From NCBI GenBank assembly GCA_937982505.1, contig CALJLV010000156.1, positions 1 through 55,199 of the forward strand: 55,199 nucleotides of DNA, given 5' to 3'. The notes under the pieces were generated by a model, which saw only the letters and a list, made by a program, of their open reading frames with translations, was not told the DNA's origin and did not search any database. Position numbers and translations under genes: made by a program. This DNA comes from an uncultured Desulfobacteraceae bacterium. Its GTDB lineage: Bacteria; Desulfobacterota; Desulfobacteria; Desulfobacterales; UBA2174. Shown here one piece after another: positions 24,743 to 31,821 of this stretch (within the stretch, counting starts at the first letter, position 1; the number at the start of each line of letters is the position of its first letter).

Positions 24743-25547
24743 CGGCGATCAGATCGTCGAGGGTTTCCAGGAGCCGGTCGTCGTCGGTGAGCGGGCGGGC
24801 CAGGGCCATGCGGCAGGCCTCGGCCGGGGCGATGCCGCTGGCCATGAGGCGGCCGGCATAGATCAGCAGGCGGGTGCTGGCACCCTCGGCCAGGCCGTGC
24901 TCGCGGATGTTGCGGATGCGTCCGGCCAGACCCACCAGTTGGCGGGCCAGTTCAGGGGCCAATCCGGCCTCGCGGGCCACAATGCGCGCTTCGCCCTCGG
25001 GGGCGGGGTAGTCGAAACTCAGGGCCGCGAAACGCTGACGGGTGCTTTGTTTGAGGTCCTTGAGCACCGACTGGTAGCCCGGGTTGTAGGAGATCACCAT
25101 CATGAAATCCGGGTGGGCGGCAAGGACTTCGCCCTTCTTGTCGATGGTGAGCAGGCGCCGGTCGTCGGTGAGCGGATGGATCACCACAGTGGTGTCCTTG
25201 CGCGCCTCGACCACCTCGTCGAGATAGCATATGGCGCCGATGCGCACGGCCCGGGCCAAGGGACCGTCGGTCCATACGGTCCGGCCGTCCTGGAGCAGGT
25301 AGCGGCCGATGAGATCCGAGGCGAACAGGTCTTCGTGGCAGGCCACGGTGATCAGGGGGCGGCCCAGGCGCCAGGCCATGTACTGGACGAAGCGGGTCTT
25401 GCCGCAGCCGGTGGGGCCCTTGAGCATCACCGGCAGCCGGGCGGCCCAGGCCGCCTCGAAAAGCCGTATCTCGTCGGCGCATTCCAGGTAGAAAGGCTCC
25501 TTTGAAATCCGGTAGGCGGTGGCGTCAGAGGGGTTTTCAACGGTCAT
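24732..25547 (-). CDS. CbbQ/NirQ/NorQ-family MoxR-type AAA+ ATPase
   Basis: A 271-residue AAA+ ATPase. Walker A is GPTGCGKT (44-51), Walker B is CYLDE (107-111), and VISYNPGYQSVLKDLKQSTRQRF contains sensor 1 and the arginine finger region as in CbbQ/NorQ. The N-terminal ISKEPFYLECADEIRLFEAAW is typical of the family. It should form a ring that works with the adjacent VWA protein, whose MIDAS binds an acidic residue of the ATPase or the client. The partner gene overlaps its 3' end. It is the first gene of a minus-strand unit with a possible promoter at 25647-25675. Confidence 0.9.
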   Translation of the reverse strand: MTVENPSDATAYRISKEPFYLECADEIRLFEAAWAARLPVMLKGPTGCGKTRFVQYMAWRLGRPLITVACHEDLFASDLIGRYLLQDGRTVWTDGPLARAVRIGAICYLDEVVEARKDTTVVIHPLTDDRRLLTIDKKGEVLAAHPDFMMVISYNPGYQSVLKDLKQSTRQRFAALSFDYPAPEGEARIVAREAGLAPELARQLVGLAGRIRNIREHGLAEGASTRLLIYAGRLMASGIAPAEACRMALARPLTDDDRLLETLDDLIADAF

Positions 25548-25868
25548 GGCAAGGGCGTCTCCCCGATGCGGCGGGTATCTGTCGGCCTGGACAGGGGCGC
25601 CAGGCGGTCTCCATAAAGGGCGTTATCCCTGGAATTTCGGCTGCTCAGCCTAATTCCGGAGGCCCGTTCTGTCAATCGGTAACCGTACAGGCAGGCTCGG
25701 GTTCCGGCGCCAGTGGGCTTTCGCGGGGCGGGCGTTGACCGGCCCAGGCTTCGATCTTAATATGAGCACCACCCGCAGTACCGCGCGATGGTCGCCGCGG
25801 CGGTGCGGTGACTCCAACCGCCGGAACGCCGGGATCCTTCGGCGCCGCCGGCCAGGCGCGACGGACAC
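25548..25868. other. Divergent intergenic region between NorQ-like and TraB-like genes
   Basis: About 320 bases without a gene. It contains the NorQ-side promoter candidate and dyad described separately. No clear promoter for the TraB-like gene was identified. Confidence 0.5.
25631..25675 (-). promoter_or_regulatory. Candidate promoter and overlapping dyad before the NorQ/NorD-like operon
   Basis: On the minus strand TTGACA (25675-25670) and TAGGCT (25652-25647) are spaced 17 bp. The -10 lies inside a two-part dyad: GGAATT (25631-25636) with AATTCC (25652-25657), enclosing GGCT (25639-25642) and AGCC (25647-25650). A regulator bound there would cover the -10. It does not resemble the TTGAT-N4-ATCAA box of FNR/NNR-type regulators that control classical nor genes. 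Confidence 0.42.
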
Positions 25869-27059
25869 ATGACCCTAGACCCGATTGCCGAAGATCGCCC
25901 GGCCTCACCCCTGCCGGTATACCCGCTGACTCATGGCGACAAGCAAGTGGTGCTGGTGGGAACGGCCCACGTTTCCCGCCAGAGCGCTGAACTGGTGCGC
26001 CGCACCATCGAAACCGAACGGCCCGACACGGTCTGCGTGGAGCTCTGCCTTTCGCGCTATCAGACCCTGCGCCTGAAAGACCAGTGGCAGAACATGGACA
26101 TCATCAAGGTGATCCGGGAAAAGAAGGCCTTCCTGCTGCTGGCCAACCTGCTCCTGGCGGCCTTTCAAAGGCGCCTCGCCAGCCGGCTGGAGATCCGTCC
26201 CGGCGAGGAGATGCTGCAGGCCGTGGCCGCGGCCGAAGAGATCGGGGCGGCGGTCCATCTGGCCGACCGGGACATTCGCACCACCCTGGCACGCACCTGG
26301 CATGCGATGCGCTTCTGGACCCGGCTCAAGCTGGTGCCCCAGCTGTTGCTTTCCATGGGTGAGGCTGACCAGATCAGCGAGGCAGAGGTGGAACGCCTCA
26401 AGCAGCAGGATGTGCTGGAAGCCGTGATGGACGAACTGGGGCAGAGCCTGCCCGAGGTGCGCCAGACCCTCATCGACGAAAGGGACCGGTATCTGTGCGA
26501 GAAAATCCGCAGCGCTCCGGGCCGCAAGATCGTGGCGGTGGTGGGCGCGGGCCACGTGGCCGGCATCCGGCGCCACTGGGATCAGCCGGTGGACCTGGAC
26601 AGTCTCGAGAGGATGCCCGTCGCCGGCCCCTGGTCACGGTTGGTCAAGTGGGGGGTGCCGCTGGCCATCCTGGCCCTCATCGTCTACGGCTTTGTCCGCA
26701 GTGGGACGGGCGCCGGCACCGAAATGATCACCCTGTGGATCGCCGCCAACGCCATTCTGGCCGGCCTGGGAGCCCTGGCGGCCCTGGCCCATCCGCTGAC
26801 CATTCTCTCCTCCATGGCCGCAGCGCCCCTGACCAGTCTGAACCCCATGATCGCCGCCGGCTGGGTCTCGGGACTGGTGGAGGCCTTTTCTCGCAGACCC
26901 CGGGTGGTGGACTTCGAGAATCTGGCGCAGGACATCCTGACGGTTCGCGGCTTCTGGCGCAACAAGGTGACCCGGATCCTGCTGGTGGTGGTCTTTACCA
27001 ACATCGGCAGCAGCATCGGTACCTTCGTGGCCCTGCCGATGATGCTCAAGCTGGTGTGA
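25869..27059 (+). CDS. TraB/PrgY-family membrane protein
   Basis: A 396-residue protein. The N-terminal TraB domain (about residues 20-230) contains VVLVGTAHVSRQSAELVRRTIETERPDTVCVELC and ends with IVAVVGAGHVAGIRRH. The two GxxHV motifs and the E of VELC form the putative metallo-site shared with Tiki/GumN-like proteins. The C-terminal 170 residues are four hydrophobic segments (VPLAILALIVYGFVR, LWIAANAILAGLGALAALAH, PMIAAGWVSGLVEAF and ILLVVVFTNIGSSIG). It may act as a membrane protease or a pheromone-shutdown-like factor, but in Gram-negative bacteria the role is undefined. It is divergent from the NorQ-like gene and convergent with purN. Confidence 0.88.
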   Translation: MTLDPIAEDRPASPLPVYPLTHGDKQVVLVGTAHVSRQSAELVRRTIETERPDTVCVELCLSRYQTLRLKDQWQNMDIIKVIREKKAFLLLANLLLAAFQRRLASRLEIRPGEEMLQAVAAAEEIGAAVHLADRDIRTTLARTWHAMRFWTRLKLVPQLLLSMGEADQISEAEVERLKQQDVLEAVMDELGQSLPEVRQTLIDERDRYLCEKIRSAPGRKIVAVVGAGHVAGIRRHWDQPVDLDSLERMPVAGPWSRLVKWGVPLAILALIVYGFVRSGTGAGTEMITLWIAANAILAGLGALAALAHPLTILSSMAAAPLTSLNPMIAAGWVSGLVEAFSRRPRVVDFENLAQDILTVRGFWRNKVTRILLVVVFTNIGSSIGTFVALPMMLKLV

Positions 27060-27154
27060 AGCGGGAAACTACGAAATCTGACCGCTGCCCGAAAATGGAG
27101 GTTCGGGAGGGCATCGGCCGGCCGCTGAACGCTGCACTGGTCCGTTGAGTCTTT

Positions 27155-27949
27155 TTATCCTGCGATCTCCACCACCGTCCGGCGATAGACGCCGCCGCCG
27201 TCCAGACGATGCAGGCGTTCGACAACCTGCAGGCGGCCTTGGGCGAACAGCTGGATGCACTCGGGATAAAGCTGCCATTCGGTTTCCAGGCCTTTGCGGC
27301 GGATTGCATCCAGATCGTCCTGCGGCGCGATGGTGAAGGCCCGCTGGCCGATGATCGGTCCGCTGTCTTCTCCGTAGTCGATGAAATGCACCGTGCAGCC
27401 GCCGACCCTGCAGCCGTAGCGGAACGTGTCGCCGTATCCGTCGGTGCCGGGAAAGGCGGGAAGCAGGGCCGGGTGGATATTCATGATGCGCGGCCGGCCG
27501 GGTTCGGTGTTGACCCTGTCGATGAAATACGGGGTCAGGTTGCGCATGAAGCCGGCCAGGACTAGCAGATCGAAGGGGTAGGGGGCCATGGCGGCCAGCA
27601 GGGCCGCTTCGGCCCTGATCCGCCCGTGAAGATAGCGTTCCAGTCGCCCAGGGTCGGCGTCCGAGGATTTCAATCGCTGGCGGCGGGCCAGGTCCGCCAG
27701 GTCCGCATCGTCCGGCAGAGGCTCGGTTTGCGGGCTTTCCCGGCAGCGGCGCAGGATCCGGGGATAATCCACCGTGAAGGCGGGAATATCATGCTGGCGG
27801 GCTCGCGCCAGCCCCTTGGCGCCGGGGTTGTCGGTTCCCACGAAAACGATTCGCCCGTCGATACGGCCGGCGGCGCAGGCGTCGATGATGGCCTGCAGGT
27901 TGGTGCCGCCGCCGGAGATGAGCGCGCCGATACGCAGCTGGGAGGGCAT
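27155..27949 (-). CDS. purN: Phosphoribosylglycinamide formyltransferase
   Basis: A 264-residue GART enzyme that transfers the formyl group of 10-formyl-THF to GAR in purine synthesis. The ATG at 27949 follows AAGGAG and begins MPSQLRIGALISGGGTNLQAII. FDLLVLAGFMRNLTPYFID, then IMNIHPALLPAFPG with catalytic N and H, and GCRVGGCTVHFIDYGEDSGPII with the catalytic D are intact. It is about 50 residues longer than E. coli PurN (212). The extra part is largely a charged insertion after VDYPRILRRCRES, about residues 67-110, ahead of the LVLAGFM strand. It is divergent from thioredoxin. Confidence 0.93.
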   Translation of the reverse strand: MPSQLRIGALISGGGTNLQAIIDACAAGRIDGRIVFVGTDNPGAKGLARARQHDIPAFTVDYPRILRRCRESPQTEPLPDDADLADLARRQRLKSSDADPGRLERYLHGRIRAEAALLAAMAPYPFDLLVLAGFMRNLTPYFIDRVNTEPGRPRIMNIHPALLPAFPGTDGYGDTFRYGCRVGGCTVHFIDYGEDSGPIIGQRAFTIAPQDDLDAIRRKGLETEWQLYPECIQLFAQGRLQVVERLHRLDGGGVYRRTVVEIAG

Positions 27950-28027
27950 CGTCGGTTCTCCTTGGTCGAGGTTTGGCGGGGATCGCCGACCGGCGTCGGT
28001 CGGGCCCCGCGGAGGTTGCGTGATGAA

Positions 28028-28056
28028 TTGACAAGACTTCCGGCTATTACTATAGT
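28028..28056 (+). promoter_or_regulatory. Promoter of the thioredoxin gene
   Basis: TTGACA (28028-28033), a 17-bp spacer and TATAGT (28051-28056), a near-perfect sigma70 match. The leader of about 65 nt contains a hairpin, GGCCTCCC-T-GGGAGGCC (28079-28095), ahead of the ribosome-binding site GAAAGGAAA. Confidence 0.85.
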
Positions 28057-28126
28057 TCGCGAATTGCAAGTTTGGGAAGGCCTCCCTGGGAGGCCGGATC
28101 CGGAAATCGGGAAAGGAAAAGAACCC

Positions 28127-28453
28127 ATGGCAGGCAATATCGTGGAAATCGGCGACAGCAGCTTTGATGCGGAAGTGATCCAGGCCGACAAACCGGTGAT
28201 GGTCGATTTTTGGGCCCCCTGGTGCGGACCGTGCAAGGCCATCGGGCCGGTGATCGAAGATCTGGCTAAGAGCTTTGGCGATCGGATCAAATTCGCCAAA
28301 TGCAATGTGGATGAAAACCCCATTACCCCGGGCAAGTTCGGCATCAAGGCCATTCCCACGTTGATCTTCTTCAAGGACGGCGCGGTGGTCGACCAGATCA
28401 CCGGAATGGTGGCCAAGTCGAGGCTCGAAGAGACCCTTAACCGCGTGCTGTAA
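28127..28453 (+). CDS. trxA: Thioredoxin
   Basis: A 108-residue cytosolic thioredoxin. The active site WCGPCK (residues 32-37) lies in VMVDFWAPWCGPCKAIGPVIE, and the cis-proline is in IKAIPTLIFFKDG. The ATG at 28127 follows GAAAGGAAAAG and a near-consensus promoter. There is no signal peptide. It would reduce disulfides in ribonucleotide reductase, in enzymes of sulfate or oxidative metabolism, and in peroxiredoxins. It is followed by an imperfect GC-rich hairpin (about 28456-28507, GCCTCGCC...GGCGAGGC) without a T-run, so some transcription may continue into bamD. Confidence 0.95.
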   Translation: MAGNIVEIGDSSFDAEVIQADKPVMVDFWAPWCGPCKAIGPVIEDLAKSFGDRIKFAKCNVDENPITPGKFGIKAIPTLIFFKDGAVVDQITGMVAKSRLEETLNRVL

Positions 28454-28520
28454 GCCTCGCCGCCGGGACCGGGCCGGAAGAACGGATCCGGATCCCGGCG
28501 AGGCCAGCCTGGATAGGATC

Positions 28521-29180
28521 ATGCGATCACGGATCGTTGCCCTGGTGTTGGCGGCCCTTGTGCTTTCGGGCTGCGCCTGGTTCGAGACCCGCGAGGACCT
28601 GTCGGCCAATGAACTGGCGGCCGAAGGCATGGATGCCTACGACTTCGGCAACTACAAGACGGCCATCGAACACTTCGAAAAGCTCAAGGACTGGTATCCC
28701 TACAGCCGGTTCGCCATTCTGGCCGAGTTGAAGATCGCCGATGCCCACTACCGCCTCGAGGAGTACGAGGAGGCCATCGCCGCCTACGAGAGTTTCGAAA
28801 ATCTGCATCCGCGCAACGAAGCCATTCCCTACGTCATTTACCAGATCGGGCGCTGCTACTTCGATCGACTCGACACGGTGGACCGGGATCAGACCTATGC
28901 CGCCAAGGCCCTGGAGGTCTACTCGCGTCTGATCGGCCGCTTTCCTGAAGATGAACATGCCCGCAAGGCCGCGGCCCATGTCAAGGACTGCTGGAAGAGC
29001 ATCGCCGGCCATGAGTTCTACGTGGGGCGCTACTACTACCACCAGGATCGCCCCAAGGCAGCCCTGGCGCGCTTCCAGAACGTGATCTCGGGATACCCGG
29101 ACGTGGGGATTCACCACATGGCCCTGCAGTATATCGCCGATTGCGAAGCGCGCGTCGCCCGCAGCGAGGCCGGCCCCTAG
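28521..29180 (+). CDS. bamD: Outer-membrane assembly lipoprotein BamD
   Basis: A 219-residue lipoprotein. The signal MRSRIVALVLAALVLSGCAWF has a lipobox LSGC with lipidated Cys18. The mature protein is a chain of TPR repeats, beginning ELAAEGMDAYDFGNYKTAIEHFEKLKDWYPYSRFAILAELKIADAHYRLEEYEEAIAAYESFENLHP, which is the ComL/BamD pattern, including the FPEDEHARKAAAHVKDC and EFYVGRYYYHQDRPKAALARFQNVISGYP repeats. It helps the BamA complex insert beta-barrel proteins into the outer membrane, confirming a diderm host. Confidence 0.92.
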   Translation: MRSRIVALVLAALVLSGCAWFETREDLSANELAAEGMDAYDFGNYKTAIEHFEKLKDWYPYSRFAILAELKIADAHYRLEEYEEAIAAYESFENLHPRNEAIPYVIYQIGRCYFDRLDTVDRDQTYAAKALEVYSRLIGRFPEDEHARKAAAHVKDCWKSIAGHEFYVGRYYYHQDRPKAALARFQNVISGYPDVGIHHMALQYIADCEARVARSEAGP

Positions 29181-29206
29181 AAGGCGTACCCCCGCCGAAA
29201 AAGATC

Positions 29207-29235
29207 TTTACACCCTGACGGATTTGCGCTATCAA
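29207..29235 (+). promoter_or_regulatory. Candidate promoter of rpmB
   Basis: TTTACA (29207-29212), a 17-bp spacer and TATCAA (29230-29235), about 80 bp before the L28 start and just after the bamD stop. Confidence 0.6.
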
Positions 29236-29315
29236 ACCCATTTTGCGCGAATTCGGGCTGCGGCTGTTGCCGCCCGGCCCTCTAGAACCGATTCTTTTTG
29301 CCTGGAGACCTGAAC

Positions 29316-29507
29316 ATGTCCAAAATGTGCGATATTTGCGGCAAGAAACCTCAGGTGGGCCACAACGTGAGCCATGCCCACAATCTGACCAAGCGCCGTT
29401 TCAATCCCAACCTGCAGAATGTGCGGGTGGTCAAAGACGGCCGGGTGCAAAAGCTGACGGTTTGCACCCGCTGCATCAAGGCGGGCCAGATCGTCAAGGC
29501 GCCCTGA
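29316..29507 (+). CDS. rpmB: Ribosomal protein L28
   Basis: A 63-residue large-subunit protein. MSKMCDICGKKPQVGHNVSHAHNLTKRRFNPNLQ is the L28 signature. C5-xx-C8 and C54-xx-C57 (TVCTRCIK) make it a zinc-ribbon (C+) form. The ATG at 29316 is preceded by CTGGAGACC. The common partner rpmG is not adjacent. It is convergent with relA/spoT, whose stop lies 30 bp away. A short AGCGCG/CGCGCT dyad occupies the gap. Confidence 0.96.
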   Translation: MSKMCDICGKKPQVGHNVSHAHNLTKRRFNPNLQNVRVVKDGRVQKLTVCTRCIKAGQIVKAP

Positions 29508-29537
29508 GCGCGATGGCGGCAAAGCGCGCTGAACCGA

Positions 29538-31679
29538 CTATTTGGTTCGGCGCACGTCCTGGACCAGCTTGACTTTGCGGATGTCGGCCAGAATGCGGTT
29601 CAGGTGCTCGGCGTCCTTGACCCCGATGGTAAAGAGACTGTCGACGGTGTGATCCTTGCGGGTTTCGGTCCAGGCGGACAGAATGTTGGCCCCGTGCTTG
29701 GTGAAATTCGACACCACATCGGCCAGCAGGCCCATCCGGTCCAGTGAGGCGATGCGGATCTTGACCGGGTAGGTCTCGGCCATCTCCACGTTCCATTCCA
29801 CCTCGATGTAGCGATCCGGACTCAGCTTGAGGGCGTTGACACAGTCACTGCGGTGGACCGTCACCCCGGCCCCGCGGGTGATGTAGCCCACAATGGCATC
29901 TCCGGGAACCGGCTGGCAGCATTTGCCGAAGCGGACCAGGATGTCGTCCATCCCCTTGACCGTCACGCCGGTCTTGGGCTTGCGCTTGCGCACGGCGCCG
30001 ATGAGTTTCTTGAGCAGGGTGTCGTCCGCCTCGGCCGCGTCCGGCTTGACCAGGAACTTGCGCACCACCTGCAGCGGGGTGATCTTGCCGTAGCCGACGC
30101 TGGCGATCAGATCGTCGACATTCTTGAATCCGAAGCTTTCCACCACCTTTTCCATCTCGGCCGTCTTGAGCAGATTGGCGAAACTCAGGCGGTACTTGCG
30201 GAAGGCCTTGTCGCACATTTCGCGGCCCAGGGTGAGGCTGCGCTCTTTTTCCTGGGTCTTGATCCACTGGCGGATTTTGGCCTTGGCCTTGACCGTCTTG
30301 ACGAAACCGAGCCAGTCCTTGCTCGGATGCCCCTTGGGCGAGGCGATGATCTCTACCATATCGCCGGTTTCAAGCTCGGTCTGGAGCGGCACCAGCCGGC
30401 CGTTGACCTTGGCGCCGGCGCAGTGGTTGCCCACCTCGGTGTGGATCAGGTAGGCGAAATCGACCGGCGTGGCACCGCGGGTCAGGCTGCGGATATCCCC
30501 GTTGGGCGTGAACACATAGACCTCGTCGGGAAAGAGGTCGATGCGCACGTTTTCCATGAACTCCTTGGGGTCCTGGATATTTTCCTGGTTTTCGATCAGG
30601 TTCTGGATCCAGGCGAACTGCTGGCTGACCTGGATGTCGCTGCTGCGCCCCTCCTTGTAGCTCCAGTGGGCCGCGATCCCGCTGCGGGCCACCTCGTCCA
30701 TCTCTTCGGTGCGGATCTGAATCTCGATGCGATACCCTTTGGGACCGATTACGGTGGTGTGCAGCGACTGGTACATGTTCGGCTTGGGCCGCGCGATGTA
30801 GTCCTTGAACTTGATGTCGATGGGCTTCCACAGGGAATGGATCACGCCCAGGGCCTCGTAGCACTGGGGGATGGTGGCCAGAACGATGCGAAAGGCCATG
30901 ATGTCGTAGATGTCCTCGAAGGCCAGATTCTGGGAGCGCATCTTCTGGTGGATACTGTAATATTTCTTGTAGCGGCCAAGGACCCGGCAGGGCGGATGGA
31001 CCGCCTGCATGTGCGGGCGGATGATGGCCATGACCTGCTGGACGTAGTCTTCCCGCTCGGCCTGGCTCTTGGCCACCAGCTGCCGAATCTGGTCGTAGGC
31101 GTCGGTTTCGGTGTGCATGAAGGCGATGTCTTCCAGTTCGTGCTTCATCCAGTAGATGCCGAGCCGGGCGGCGATGGGGGCGTAGATGTCCAGGGTTTCC
31201 TGGGCGATGTGCCGACGCTTGGCGGGCTTGTGGTACTGCAGGGTGCGCATGTTGTGGAGCCGGTCGGCCAGCTTGATCAGAATCACGCGCAGATCGTCGG
31301 CCATGGCCAGGAGCATCTTGCGGATGCTCTCGGCCTGGCGCGCCCGCGAATCGCTCACCACGACCTTGCTCATCTTGGTCACCCCGGAGACGATGTGGCC
31401 CACCTCGGGGCCGAACATGGCTTCGATCTCTTCGGCGGTGGCGTGGGTGTCTTCGATGACGTCGTGGAGCAGGCCGGCGGCGATGCTCACCGGATCCAGG
31501 TGCATCTGGGCCAGGATATGGGCCACCGCCAAGGGGTGGGAAAGGTAGGGTTCGCCGGATAGGCGCAGCTGACCGGCATGCACCTGGGCCGAATAGATGT
31601 AGGCGCGCTCCACGATGTCCAGATCGGCCTGGGGATGGGCTTCGGTCACACAGTCGAGGATGTCGTTGATCCGGATCAT
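29538..31679 (-). CDS. Bifunctional (p)ppGpp synthetase/hydrolase, RelA/SpoT family
   Basis: A 713-residue long Rsh protein. The HD hydrolase domain has AAGLLHDVIEDT (HDxxED at 72-77), followed by the synthetase domain with RPKPNMYQSLHTTVIGPKGYRIEIQIRTEEMDEVARSGIAAHW, then TGS (DVYVFTPNGDIRSLTRGATPVDFAYLIHTEVG; first residue read as E in the sequence), a helical/zinc-finger region with CCQPVPGDAIVGYITRGAGVTVHR, and a C-terminal ACT domain. An intact HD motif suggests that it both makes and degrades (p)ppGpp. The ATG at 31679 (MIRINDILDCVTEAHP) is the family start; the frame continuing upstream overlaps proS. It is 142 bp after proS on the same strand. Confidence 0.95.
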   Translation of the reverse strand: MIRINDILDCVTEAHPQADLDIVERAYIYSAQVHAGQLRLSGEPYLSHPLAVAHILAQMHLDPVSIAAGLLHDVIEDTHATAEEIEAMFGPEVGHIVSGVTKMSKVVVSDSRARQAESIRKMLLAMADDLRVILIKLADRLHNMRTLQYHKPAKRRHIAQETLDIYAPIAARLGIYWMKHELEDIAFMHTETDAYDQIRQLVAKSQAEREDYVQQVMAIIRPHMQAVHPPCRVLGRYKKYYSIHQKMRSQNLAFEDIYDIMAFRIVLATIPQCYEALGVIHSLWKPIDIKFKDYIARPKPNMYQSLHTTVIGPKGYRIEIQIRTEEMDEVARSGIAAHWSYKEGRSSDIQVSQQFAWIQNLIENQENIQDPKEFMENVRIDLFPDEVYVFTPNGDIRSLTRGATPVDFAYLIHTEVGNHCAGAKVNGRLVPLQTELETGDMVEIIASPKGHPSKDWLGFVKTVKAKAKIRQWIKTQEKERSLTLGREMCDKAFRKYRLSFANLLKTAEMEKVVESFGFKNVDDLIASVGYGKITPLQVVRKFLVKPDAAEADDTLLKKLIGAVRKRKPKTGVTVKGMDDILVRFGKCCQPVPGDAIVGYITRGAGVTVHRSDCVNALKLSPDRYIEVEWNVEMAETYPVKIRIASLDRMGLLADVVSNFTKHGANILSAWTETRKDHTVDSLFTIGVKDAEHLNRILADIRKVKLVQDVRRTK

Positions 31680-31821
31680 AGTTTCAGGGTGCCGGTTGCG
31701 GTTTGAGGTCCGGGGTGGTCGGAAACCGTTGTCTGCGCCTCTGCCGCGCACCGCTCCCGGCCCGGCGCGGGCCGGCGGGTTTGGATGCGGCAGTCGTCTC
31801 CGGAACCGGCCAGGGTCTCCA

